This document shows, piece by piece, positions 1 through 6,835 of a DNA stretch of 12,402 bases (position 1 is its first letter; each line of letters starts with the position of its first letter). The translations under genes and the position numbers were made by a program. Under the pieces are notes generated by a model. That model was given only the letters and a program-made list of their open reading frames with translations, had not been told where the DNA came from and made no database searches. Source of the stretch: Actinomycetes bacterium (GTDB lineage Bacteria; Actinomycetota; Actinomycetes; Actinomycetales; Cellulomonadaceae); assembly GCA_023430425.1 (NCBI GenBank), contig JAEZAR010000081.1:1-12402 (forward strand). The letters are read 5' to 3'.

Positions 1-187
1 GCGTCAGCCGCGCGACGCCGTCCGCGGCCAGCCGCTCGAGGCGCGCCAGCTGCCCGCCCGGGGCCGGGTCGTCCGCCCCGAGCGTCTCACCGGCGCACAG
101 ACTGCACGCCGTCAGCCGGGGCACGTCGGGCACGTCGGTCGACCCGGTCGGGCGGGCGGGCGCGGGAGGGCCGCCGTCGTCATGCAC
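1..187 (-). CDS. Partial CxxC-containing hypothetical protein, possibly ferredoxin-like
   Basis: This is the N-terminal 62 codons of a leftward gene that runs off the left edge. The start chosen is GTG at 187-185, because a TAGCAT box lies exactly six bases upstream and there is no Shine-Dalgarno sequence, which fits a leaderless transcript. In-frame GTGs at 133 and 124 are alternatives. The first 25 or so residues are Pro/Ala-rich and probably disordered. Then come TACSLCAGETLGADD (the CxxC pair) and a helix, LARLERLAADGVARLT. The early CxxC followed by a helix recalls small thioredoxin-like [2Fe-2S] ferredoxins or DUF1636-type proteins. The rest of the cysteine pattern is outside the window, so this is only a suggestion. 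It is divergent from the SHOCT gene and shares with it the region carrying a putative response-regulator operator. Confidence 0.55.
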   Translation of the reverse strand, partial: MHDDGGPPAPARPTGSTDVPDVPRLTACSLCAGETLGADDPAPGGQLARLERLAADGVARLT

Positions 188-199
188 CCGCAGATGCTA
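185..199 (-). promoter_or_regulatory. Leaderless promoter -10 box for the leftward partial gene
   Basis: On the minus strand TAGCAT (199-194) is followed by six bases (193-188) and then the GTG start (187-185). Such spacing puts the transcription start on the first base of the codon. No convincing -35 box is seen. The junction of the direct repeat at 251-272 lies about 74 bases upstream. Confidence 0.45.
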
Positions 200-250
200 C
201 GGGCCGCCCGACGGGCCTCCGTCCGCACTGGGCGGGTCCGGCGCAGGACC

Positions 251-272
251 TTCAGCGGATCTTCATCGAGGT
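251..272 (+). promoter_or_regulatory. Tandem 11-bp direct repeat, putative OmpR-family operator
   Basis: TTCAGCGGATC (251-261) is directly followed by TTCATCGAGGT (262-272). An 11-bp head-to-tail repeat is the classic binding layout for a dimer of OmpR/PhoB regulators. It matches the cleaner repeat at 2511-2532 beside the response regulator gene. It lies 92 bases before the SHOCT start and about 74 bases upstream of the leftward leaderless gene. A TTGACC at 285-290 just downstream could be a -35 element for the SHOCT gene, but no good -10 box is spaced from it. Confidence 0.5.
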
Positions 273-352
273 GGCGGTGGTTCCTTGACCGCGGCGGCGC
301 AGGCTGGTCACGGCGCCGAACTGCGGCGCCGGCGGCGTCGCCGTCGACGGGT

Positions 353-359
353 GAGGAGG
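353..359 (+). promoter_or_regulatory. Ribosome binding site deciding the SHOCT protein start
   Basis: GAGGAGG lies five bases before the ATG at 365. It supports that start over the in-frame ATG at 182, which would run translation through the putative operator and add an Arg-rich, structureless N-terminus. Confidence 0.75.
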
Positions 360-364
360 CTGCC

Positions 365-619
365 ATGGGACCGTGGTGCGCGCAGATGGGGTTCGGCGGG
401 TGGGTCGGCGCCGCAGCCTTCTGGCTCGCCGTCGTCGCCCTCGTCGTCTGGGGCCTCACGCGCCTGTTCCCGGTGCAGGGGCGCGGTGACGCGCGAGCCG
501 TGCTCGACGCGCGTCTCGCCCGGGGCGAGATCGACCCGGAGACGTACCGGATGGTGCGCGAGGAGCTGGACGCCGACACGGCCGCCGGCCCGAGGCGACC
601 GGACGCGCGGCTGCGGTGA
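365..619 (+). CDS. Small SHOCT-domain membrane protein
   Basis: The protein has 84 residues. Residues 12-35 form one strongly hydrophobic transmembrane helix (VGAAAFWLAVVALVVWGLT). Residues 42-68 form a short amphipathic SHOCT-type segment, DARAVLDARLARGEIDPETYRMVREEL, with the usual LxxRLARGEI-x3-EY pattern. The C-terminal tail is Arg/Asp/Pro-rich. SHOCT segments are short oligomerisation helices often found at the C-terminus of small bacterial membrane proteins; their exact role is unknown. The start is set by a strong GAGGAGG. The gene converges on the histidine kinase gene with a ten-base gap. The direct repeat at 251-272 suggests control by the neighbouring regulator, so the protein may be an accessory or target of that two-component system. 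That link is inference. Confidence 0.85.
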   Translation: MGPWCAQMGFGGWVGAAAFWLAVVALVVWGLTRLFPVQGRGDARAVLDARLARGEIDPETYRMVREELDADTAAGPRRPDARLR

Positions 620-629
620 CGGGCCGGCG
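583..629. terminator. Inverted repeat spanning the SHOCT/kinase convergent ends
   Basis: CGCCGGCCC (583-591) and GGGCCGGCG (621-629) form a perfect 9-bp inverted repeat around a 29-base loop containing the SHOCT stop codon. It lies between two convergent genes, where a bidirectional terminator is expected. There is no T-tract and the loop is long, so termination is only a suggestion. Confidence 0.3.
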
Positions 630-1732
630 TCAGCGCGGGCGCGCGACCGGGACGGTCACCTCGAAGCGCGCTCCGGTGCCCGGGCCTCCGCTCTCGGCAC
701 GGATCGTCCCGCCGTGCGCCTCGACGAGCGCCTTGGCGATCGCCAGGCCGATGCCGGAGCCGCCGCTGGCGCGGTCGCGCGCGGTGTCGGCACGGTAGAA
801 CCGCTCGAAGACGTGAGGCAGGTGCTCGGCGGCGATGCCGCTGCCGGTGTCGGTGACCGAGAGCGTCACCGTGTCGTCCGTGTGCGTCGCCGCCAGCGTC
901 ACCCGTCCGCCGGGCGGTGTGTGCCGCAAGGCGTTCTCCACCAGGTTGGCGAGGACCTGGGCCATCCGGTCCACGTCGGCGAGCACGGCGGGCAGGTCCG
1001 GCGGCAGCTCGAGGCGCAGCCCGACGCCGGCGGTGTCGGCGTGCGCTGCGCCGGCGACGTGGGCCTGGCGCAGCAGGTCGCCCGGGTCCGCACTCACCAG
1101 CGTCAGGGTCAGCTCGCCGCTCTCGGCCCGCGTCACGGCCGCCAGGTCCTCTGCGAGACGGGTCAGACGCGCGCCTTGCGCGCGCAGCACGGCGATCGTC
1201 GCGGGACTGAGCTCGGTGACGCCGTCCTCCACGCTCTCCAGGTACGCCTCGAGCGTCGTGACCGGGGTCCGGAGCTCGTGCGCCACGTCCGCCAGCAGGC
1301 GGTGGCGCAGGCGCTCGCTGGCCTCCAGTCGGGCCGCCATCTGGTTGAAGGCCTCGACGAGCTCGACGAACTCCCACCCCAGGCCCGGGGTCGGCACTCG
1401 AGCGGCGAACGTGCCGCCGGCGACCTGCCGGGCCGCTGCGGTCAACGCCGACAACGAGGCCCCGATGCGCCGCGTGAGGACCGTGCTGACCGCGAGCGCG
1501 GCGAGCACCGCCGCGCCCAGCGCGATCGTGAGGGCGAGCCCGCTCGCGGTGCGGAACGCCGACTCGGCGTGCGCGAGCGCGTCCTCGCCCGTGCGCGCGC
1601 CGCGCACGAGCAGGTGGTCGTGGAAGATCGGCGGCCCGACGGCGCCGGCCACCAGCCATGCGGTCAGCCCGGCGGTCGCGAGCACCAGCGTGAGCGCTGC
1701 GAGCAGGCGGCGGCCCAGCCCGCCTCCCTCCC

Positions 1733-1736
<4 letters not shown>
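630..1736 (-). CDS. Two-component sensor histidine kinase
   Basis: The protein has 368 residues. Its GTG start at 1736-1734 overlaps the regulator stop in GTGA, so the two are probably translationally coupled. Domains in order: transmembrane helix 11-31; short extracytoplasmic loop about 32-65; transmembrane helix 66-88; HAMP linker about 89-141; HisKA dimerisation domain with the phospho-acceptor H153 in VAHELRTPVTTLEAYLESV; and an HATPase domain with N-box VLANLVENALRH (261-272), DTGSGI (296-301), FERFYRAD (310-317) and GGSGIGLAI (325-333). All kinase motifs are intact. It should autophosphorylate at H153 and pass phosphate to D58 of the adjacent regulator. The sensing loop of about 34 residues is too small for a classical PAS or Cache domain and has no Cys or Met cluster; it contains two adjacent His residues. 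The signal is unknown. Confidence 0.93.
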
Positions 1737-2446
<710 letters not shown>

Positions 2447-2449
<3 letters not shown>

Positions 2450-2461
2450 GTCGCCATTGTG
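2447..2461 (-). promoter_or_regulatory. Leaderless promoter -10 box for the response regulator
   Basis: On the minus strand CACAAT (2461-2456) is followed by six bases and the GTG start (2449-2447), with no Shine-Dalgarno sequence. This fits leaderless transcription. The direct-repeat junction lies about 72 bases upstream, close to the 74 bases seen for the leaderless gene at the left edge. Confidence 0.45.
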
Positions 2462-2510
2462 CGGGACGGCGTCCCGCCGGCGTCGCCGGGGCTCGGCCCG
2501 CGGTGGCGAC

Positions 2511-2532
2511 TTCATCGAACCTCCATCGAACC
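2511..2532 (+). promoter_or_regulatory. Tandem 11-bp direct repeat, putative operator of the adjacent regulator
   Basis: TTCATCGAACC (2511-2521) and TCCATCGAACC (2522-2532) are consecutive 11-bp units differing at one base. Such head-to-tail spacing is typical of OmpR-family sites. It sits between the leftward regulator and the rightward redox operon, so it could serve autoregulation, control of the redox genes, or both. A related repeat lies before the SHOCT gene. Confidence 0.6.
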
Positions 2533-2583
2533 GCGACCGCGTGGCCGGGGCGGGTGGTCGACAGTGCTGACGTCATCACCTGC

Positions 2584-2589
2584 GAAGGA
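2584..2589 (+). promoter_or_regulatory. Ribosome binding site deciding the glutaredoxin-like start
   Basis: AAGGAG is six bases upstream of GTG 2596. It favours this start over the in-frame ATG at 2503, which lies upstream of the putative operator. Confidence 0.7.
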
Positions 2590-2595
2590 GTCCCC

Positions 2596-2898
2596 GTGAC
2601 GATCGAGAACCCGCCGCCGACGGTCCACGTGACACTGGTCCACGCACCTGCCTGCCACTTCTGCGACGACGCCGCTGACGTCCTTCGCGAGCTGCGCGCC
2701 GAGTACGCCGTCGAGGCGACGGTGGTGGATGTCGAGTCGTCCGTGGGTGCGACCCTGGTGGCGGTGCACCGCCCGGCGATGAACCCGCTCGTGCTCGTCG
2801 ACGGGGAGTTCTTCAGCTCGGGTCGCCTGCCGCGCAAGAAGCTGATCAGGCTCCTCGAGTCGCGCGGTGCCCGCCTGCCGGCGACGGTGGGCCGCTGA
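2596..2898 (+). CDS. Glutaredoxin/thioredoxin-like protein
   Basis: The protein has 100 residues, is soluble and has no signal peptide, so it should be cytoplasmic. A first beta strand (VHVTLVHAP) leads into the redox motif C20-H-F-C23, followed by the helix DDAADVLRELRAEY. A cis-proline-like segment MNPLVLVDGEFF comes next, then a C-terminal helix RKKLIRLLES. This is the compact thioredoxin fold of glutaredoxin-like proteins. It begins a three-gene operon: the next start lies one base after its stop. In this setting it most likely supplies or accepts electrons on the cytoplasmic side of the CcdA-like transporter. That role is inferred from context. The CHFC motif differs from the CPYC of classical glutaredoxins and the CGPC of thioredoxins, so its partner cannot be told from sequence alone. 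Confidence 0.85.
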   Translation: MTIENPPPTVHVTLVHAPACHFCDDAADVLRELRAEYAVEATVVDVESSVGATLVAVHRPAMNPLVLVDGEFFSSGRLPRKKLIRLLESRGARLPATVGR

Positions 2899-2899
2899 C

Positions 2900-3901
2900 A
2901 TGGGCTCGGAGCTCCTGACGACCGGCAGCATCCTGGCGGCGTTCTTCGCGGGCGGGGTGGCGCTCTTCGCGCCGTGCTGCATCGTGTTCCTGGCCCCGAG
3001 CTACCTCGCGGGTGCGGTGAAGAACAGCCGGTGGCGCCTGCTGCCGCTGACCTTCGTGTTCGCCGCGGGCCTGGGCCTGGTGCTGGTCCCGATCACGCTC
3101 GGCATGAGCCTGCTGTCGGGGGCGATCGCGAAGTACCACCAGCCGCTGTACTGGGCGGGTGGCCTGCTGATGTTCGCCCTGGCGGCGCTGGCGCTGTCCG
3201 GTCGCATGTGGTCGATGCCCTCGGTGCTCCGCGCCCCGGACACCACCCGCGGCGACACGGCGAGCTTCTTCGCCCTCGGGGTGTTCTCCGGGATCGCCTC
3301 CAGCTGCTGCGCCCCGGTCCTGGCGGGCGTCATGACGTTGTCCGTGCTGTCCGGCTCCCCGGTCGGCGGCTTCGCGCTCGGCGTCGCCTACGTCTTCGGC
3401 ATGGTGTTCCCGCTGTTCGTCATGGCCCTCGTGTGGGACAAGGCGAAGCTGGGGGAGAAGCGGTTCCTGCGGGCGAAGCTCGTGCGGTTCCGCGTGGCCG
3501 GTCGCCTGGTCGTGACGAACACGGTCAACGTCGCGGTCGCCCTCGCGTTCGCCGTCATGGGCGGGTTCGTCATCGCCCTCGCCGGGTCGGAGGACATGAC
3601 CGGCGGCACCGCCGCCCAGGCGTGGGCGAGCGAGCGGCTCACGGACGTCTTCGCCGGTGTCCAGGCGTTCCTCAGCCCCGTCCCGGAGTGGCTGCAGGGC
3701 CTGGGCATCCTCGCCCTCGCGGCCCTGTTCGTCTGGGCGACCCTGTCCGACCGGCGCCTGCCCTGGCGCCGCCCATCCGCCCTGGACGCGTCGGCCGACG
3801 GCGCGTCCCGGCGCGCGTCCGCCGACGACGCCCCGGCCTGCCACTCCACCGAGGCGAGCGTGCCGGCAGCCGTCGCCGCAGCCCCTGACCAGGAGGACTG
3901 A
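2900..3901 (+). CDS. CcdA/DsbD-type transmembrane thiol-disulfide transporter
   Basis: The protein has 333 residues. The ATG at 2900 follows the upstream stop by one base, suggesting coupling. There are about six or seven membrane helices: roughly 8-38, 47-72, 84-100, 121-150, 155-178, 203-228 and 262-280. Two cysteine pairs sit at membrane sites, APC26C27IVFLAPSYLAG and SSC136C137APVLAG. They correspond in position to the single catalytic cysteines of CcdA (SPC in helix 1 and the Cys of helix 4), which carry electrons from cytoplasmic thioredoxin to extracytoplasmic partners. The doubled cysteines are noteworthy. A hydrophilic, probably disordered tail of about 50 residues follows the last helix and contains a CH pair. 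Between a glutaredoxin-like and an anchored redoxin gene, it likely relays reducing power across the membrane. The final substrate is unknown. Confidence 0.87.
   Translation: MGSELLTTGSILAAFFAGGVALFAPCCIVFLAPSYLAGAVKNSRWRLLPLTFVFAAGLGLVLVPITLGMSLLSGAIAKYHQPLYWAGGLLMFALAALALSGRMWSMPSVLRAPDTTRGDTASFFALGVFSGIASSCCAPVLAGVMTLSVLSGSPVGGFALGVAYVFGMVFPLFVMALVWDKAKLGEKRFLRAKLVRFRVAGRLVVTNTVNVAVALAFAVMGGFVIALAGSEDMTGGTAAQAWASERLTDVFAGVQAFLSPVPEWLQGLGILALAALFVWATLSDRRLPWRRPSALDASADGASRRASADDAPACHSTEASVPAAVAAAPDQED
3891..3896 (+). promoter_or_regulatory. Ribosome binding site of the anchored redoxin
   Basis: AGGAGG lies inside the 3' end of the CcdA-like gene, eight bases before the ATG at 3905. It is the strongest site in the operon and may give the redoxin high translation. 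Confidence 0.7.
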
Positions 3902-3904
3902 TCG

Positions 3905-4531
3905 ATGACATCCGGAACCGCCGTCCGGCGCCAGGCCGAGCGCCAGCAGCAGCTCGACCAGGTCCGAGCGGCCCAGGAGAGCGCCCAGCGCAAGCGTGCC
4001 CTGGCCGTCCGTGTCGCCTCGTTGACCGCGATGCTCGTCCTCGTCGGCCTCGTGGTCGCGGCGCTGCTGTCCGCCCGGCCCGAGACCAGCAGCGAGGCGG
4101 TGCCCGCCACCCCGTTCACGCTGCCGATGAGCGATGGCTCCACCGTCTCCCTGGGCGACTACGCCGGCAGCCCCGTGATCCTGTACTTCAACGAGGGCGC
4201 CGGGTGCGACTCCTGCCTGGTGCAGATGGCCGAGATCGAGAACGAGCCCGGGTTCGCCGAGGCAGGCATCGAGGTGCTGCCGATCGTCATGAACACCGCC
4301 GAGCAGATCAACCCCGACCGCGAACGCCTCGGCGTCGCAGCCCCGTTCGCGCTCGACGACGGCACCGTGTCCGAGGCCTACGGCACCCTCGGCAAGGGCA
4401 TGCACGCCGGCCTCCCCGGCCACGGCTTCATCCTCATCGACGCCGACGGCACCCAGCGCTGGTACGGCAACTACCCCTCCATGTGGCTCGACCCGGCGGA
4501 CCTGCTCGAGATCGCGCTCGACAAGCTCTGA
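3905..4531 (+). CDS. Membrane-anchored redoxin (AhpC/TSA-like)
   Basis: The protein has 208 residues. An N-terminal basic, Gln/Arg-rich cytoplasmic segment (1-32) precedes one transmembrane helix (about 33-56, LAVRVASLTAMLVLVGLVVA). The rest should lie outside the membrane. The thioredoxin-fold domain begins near residue 66 with TPFTLPMSDGSTVSLGDYAG and VILYFNEGAGCDSC, so the redox pair is C101-C104. It continues with LPIVMN, the LGVAAPFALDDG segment and a late strand, HGFILIDADGTQRWYG. The layout resembles TlpA/ResA-like and peroxiredoxin-like extracytoplasmic thiol proteins. The start lies three bases after the CcdA-like stop. It is probably the extracytoplasmic partner that takes electrons from that transporter; whether it acts as a peroxidase, reductase or metal-linked thiol protein cannot be decided from sequence. 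It ends one base before the convergent phosphatase gene. Confidence 0.87.
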   Translation: MTSGTAVRRQAERQQQLDQVRAAQESAQRKRALAVRVASLTAMLVLVGLVVAALLSARPETSSEAVPATPFTLPMSDGSTVSLGDYAGSPVILYFNEGAGCDSCLVQMAEIENEPGFAEAGIEVLPIVMNTAEQINPDRERLGVAAPFALDDGTVSEAYGTLGKGMHAGLPGHGFILIDADGTQRWYGNYPSMWLDPADLLEIALDKL

Positions 4532-4532
4532 G

Positions 4533-6677
4533 TCAGCGTGCCGGGCTGGGGCCCGCCGCCGCGTCGGCGGGTCGGCGTGACCCGGCGACGCCCTGGGGGT
4601 GCAGCCGGACGGCGACGAGCGCGACGTCGTCGCGCCGCTCGGGCGGCGCCAGCCGCGCGAGGAGCTCGTCGCACAGGGCCTGGAGCCCGAGGCGCGCGGG
4701 CGCCAGCTCGGCCAGCAGCTCGTGCAGCCGACGGATCCCCGCGCGCAGCGGTCGCTCCCGGGACTCGACGAGCCCGTCGGTGTACAGCACCACGGTGGAG
4801 CCGCGCTCCACCGTGATCTCGTTGGCCGTGCGACGCGTCCCGGGCAGCACGCCCAGCAGGAGGTCGTGCGTCGCTCCGGTCAGGTCCACCACGGACCCGT
4901 CCGGCCGCAGGACCACCGGCGGGGGGTGGCCGGCGTTGGACCACGTGATGCGGGTGGCGCCCGCGGCGCCCTCGGCGGGCGTCTGCTCGATCCGCGCCAC
5001 GACGGCGGTCGCCTGCACGTCGAACCGCAGCGCCGCCAGGGCGCGGTCCACTTCCCCGAGGACCCCGGCGGGACCCGACCCGGTGGTCACGGCGATCCCG
5101 CGCAGGAGCGAGCGGAGCTGCCCCATCGTCGAGGCCGCGGCGAGGTCGTGGCCGGCGACGTCCCCGACGACGAGCACCGTCGCGCCGTCGGTCTGCAGGA
5201 ACGCGTCGTACCAGTCGCCGCCCACCTGGGCGGCCTCCGCGGCGGGCTCGTAGCGGGCCACCACCTCGAGCTCGTCGGCCGACGGGGGGTCCGAGAGCAT
5301 CGACCGCTGCAGCCCCTCGGCCAGCCGGCGTTGCTGGCGGTACAGACGGGCGTTGTCCAGGGCGAGCGCAGCCCGGTGCGCGATGTCCTCCACGTGCGCC
5401 ACGTCGTCGTCAGCCAGCGCGGGGCGGTCCGGCCCGCCGAACAGCGTGAGGGCGCCGAGGGTCCGCCCCCGGGCCTGCAGCGGCACGGCTGCGCCCCACT
5501 CCGGGGCGAGGGCCTCCAGGAGGTCGCGGGCCTCGCCGGGGACGAGGACGGCACCGACGACGCGCGTGGCGTCGCGCGGCACGAGCACCGTCTCGCTGCG
5601 GGTGATCGAGCGCCGCAGGAAGGACTGCTCGCGGAGCGCCGCCAGCCGTCGGGCGGCGTACCGCTCGACCAGGTGCTGGCGGCGGGGATCGGCGTGTCGG
5701 GTGGCGATGTCGCGCAGCGCCCCCGTCGGGCTCCCGTCGTGCCCCTCCTCCAGGACGCTGACCACGCACCAGTCCGCGACGGTCGGCACGAGCAGGCGGG
5801 CGAGGCGGGCGACCGCCTCCTCGGGGTCGAGGGTCGCGGCGAGGTCGGCGCTGACGGCGGCCCCGAGCGACGCCCGCTCGGCGGCGCGCCGGGCCTCGGC
5901 CGCGGCGCGCTCGGCGGCGCCCTGCGCCTGCCGTCGCGCGGTCACGTCGAGGAAGTACACGGCCAGGCCGAACGGTCCCGGCCACGCGCGGACCTCGTAC
6001 CAGCGGTCGAGCGGGGCCGGGTAGTGCGCCTCGAACGACACCTGCACGCCGGACCCCATCGCGCCGCGGTAGTGCCGCTCGAAGTCGGAGCCCGCGGCGG
6101 CCGGGAACAGGTCCCACAGGTCGCCGCCGATCATCTCCTCGCGCGTGCGCTCGAGGAGCCGCTCCGCCTCGGCGTTGACGTAGGTGAAGCGCCAGTCCGG
6201 GTCGACGGAGAAGAACGCCGTGGGGATCGCCTCGAGCACGCGGGCTGCGTGCTCCTCGGCGCCGTGGCGCGCGGTCCGGTCGAACACCGCCCCGAGGACG
6301 TGGGTGGGCGCGCCGTCGCTGCGGGTGAGCACCCGGCCGCGGGCGGCCACCCAGCGCGCCGTCCCGTCCGGGAGCACCACGCGGTACTCGAGGTCGAACG
6401 AGCCCCGGGACGCGACGGCGTCCTCCAGCGCCGCCAGCACCGCCGGCCGGTGCGCGGGGTCGAGCCGGCGCTCGAAGTCCTCGAACGTCCGCGTCCCGGG
6501 GTCGTCCCCGTACCCGAAGAGGCCGGCCGTCGTCGCGTCCCAGTGGAGCCGCCCGGTGCGCAGGTCCCACCTGTACAGGCCGATGGCGGCCGCACCCGTC
6601 GCGAGGTTGGCGAGCACGTCAGCCTGCGCCGGCCCGGGCGGGTCGTCGAGGCCGGGCGCCGGGTCCTCCTCGGCCAT
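4533..6677 (-). CDS. PAS-PAS-GAF-SpoIIE (PP2C-type) serine phosphatase
   Basis: The protein has 714 residues, soluble with no membrane helix. A first PAS domain covers about 28-137 (LYRWDLRTGRLHWDATTAGLFGYG, with the PAC-like YRVVLPDGTARWV). A second PAS covers about 146-248 (IPTAFFSVDPDWRFTYVNAEAERLL). An Ala/Glu/Arg-rich helical linker (250-275) leads to a GAF domain (about 275-445). The SpoIIE/PP2C catalytic domain covers about 455-692, with metal-binding motifs VGGDWYDAF (D488, D491), VVGDVAGHD (D506), LYTDGLVE (D634) and RRDDVALV (D683, D684). Such proteins dephosphorylate anti-sigma-factor antagonists in partner-switching pathways, here gated by sensory input. No antagonist or anti-sigma gene lies in the window, so the target is unknown. 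ATG 6677 was chosen because AGGAG (6687-6683) precedes it by five bases. Confidence 0.9.
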   Translation of the reverse strand: MAEEDPAPGLDDPPGPAQADVLANLATGAAAIGLYRWDLRTGRLHWDATTAGLFGYGDDPGTRTFEDFERRLDPAHRPAVLAALEDAVASRGSFDLEYRVVLPDGTARWVAARGRVLTRSDGAPTHVLGAVFDRTARHGAEEHAARVLEAIPTAFFSVDPDWRFTYVNAEAERLLERTREEMIGGDLWDLFPAAAGSDFERHYRGAMGSGVQVSFEAHYPAPLDRWYEVRAWPGPFGLAVYFLDVTARRQAQGAAERAAAEARRAAERASLGAAVSADLAATLDPEEAVARLARLLVPTVADWCVVSVLEEGHDGSPTGALRDIATRHADPRRQHLVERYAARRLAALREQSFLRRSITRSETVLVPRDATRVVGAVLVPGEARDLLEALAPEWGAAVPLQARGRTLGALTLFGGPDRPALADDDVAHVEDIAHRAALALDNARLYRQQRRLAEGLQRSMLSDPPSADELEVVARYEPAAEAAQVGGDWYDAFLQTDGATVLVVGDVAGHDLAAASTMGQLRSLLRGIAVTTGSGPAGVLGEVDRALAALRFDVQATAVVARIEQTPAEGAAGATRITWSNAGHPPPVVLRPDGSVVDLTGATHDLLLGVLPGTRRTANEITVERGSTVVLYTDGLVESRERPLRAGIRRLHELLAELAPARLGLQALCDELLARLAPPERRDDVALVAVRLHPQGVAGSRRPADAAAGPSPAR
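4552..4571. terminator. Hairpin at the redoxin/phosphatase convergent ends
   Basis: CCCGCCG (4552-4558) and CGGCGGG (4565-4571) form a perfect 7-bp stem with a six-base loop. It lies 20 bases past the redoxin stop and inside the last codons of the convergent phosphatase gene. It could end rightward transcription. There is no T-tract, so confidence is low. Confidence 0.3.
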
Positions 6678-6682
6678 CTGAG

Positions 6683-6687
6683 CTCCT
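6683..6687 (-). promoter_or_regulatory. Ribosome binding site of the SpoIIE-type phosphatase
   Basis: On the minus strand AGGAG lies five bases upstream of ATG 6677. It decides against an upstream in-frame ATG at 6839, which would overlap the divergent xylosidase gene. Confidence 0.65.
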
Positions 6688-6716
6688 GCCGGCCGGTGTC
6701 GGAGCGGCCCTGGCCC

Positions 6717-6722
6717 AGTCTG
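6717..6722 (-). promoter_or_regulatory. Possible -10 box of the phosphatase gene
   Basis: CAGACT on the minus strand, 40 bases upstream of the start codon. The same hexamer sits before the cupin gene. No clear -35 is seen. Confidence 0.25.
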
Positions 6723-6798
6723 CCAGCCGCGGCGTCGGGCGCCTCGACGGGCCGCGCCCGCCCGGGGGGATCGGGGAGGCCGGGGCCCGCCGGGCGGC

Positions 6799-6819
6799 GC
6801 GACGTCGCCGTCGCGACGG
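6799..6819. promoter_or_regulatory. Two abutting palindromes in the xylosidase promoter
   Basis: GCGACGTCGC (6799-6808) and CCGTCGCGACGG (6808-6819) are perfect palindromes sharing one base. They end one base before the -10 box at 6821. This position would suit a repressor site for the xylosidase gene. Short palindromes are common in GC-rich DNA, so the call is tentative. Confidence 0.3.
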
Positions 6820-6820
6820 G

Positions 6821-6835
6821 TAGCGTCACCGCATG
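6821..6835 (+). promoter_or_regulatory. Leaderless promoter -10 box of the GH120 gene
   Basis: TAGCGT (6821-6826) is followed by six bases and ATG 6833. No Shine-Dalgarno sequence precedes the start, which fits a leaderless mRNA. Confidence 0.5.

Noticed and set aside
182..364. N-terminal extension of the SHOCT protein from ATG 182
   Set aside because: It is Arg-rich, has no ribosome binding site and covers the putative operator. GAGGAGG before ATG 365 gives a better start.
112..1659. A leftward 515-codon frame across the kinase, SHOCT and left intergenic region
   Set aside because: It is out of frame with the complete histidine kinase and shows only Arg/Ala/Pro-rich sequence.
2568..2575. 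TGACGTCA palindrome upstream of the glutaredoxin-like gene
   Set aside because: Eight-base palindromes are frequent in such DNA. There is no second copy or known bacterial factor to link with it.
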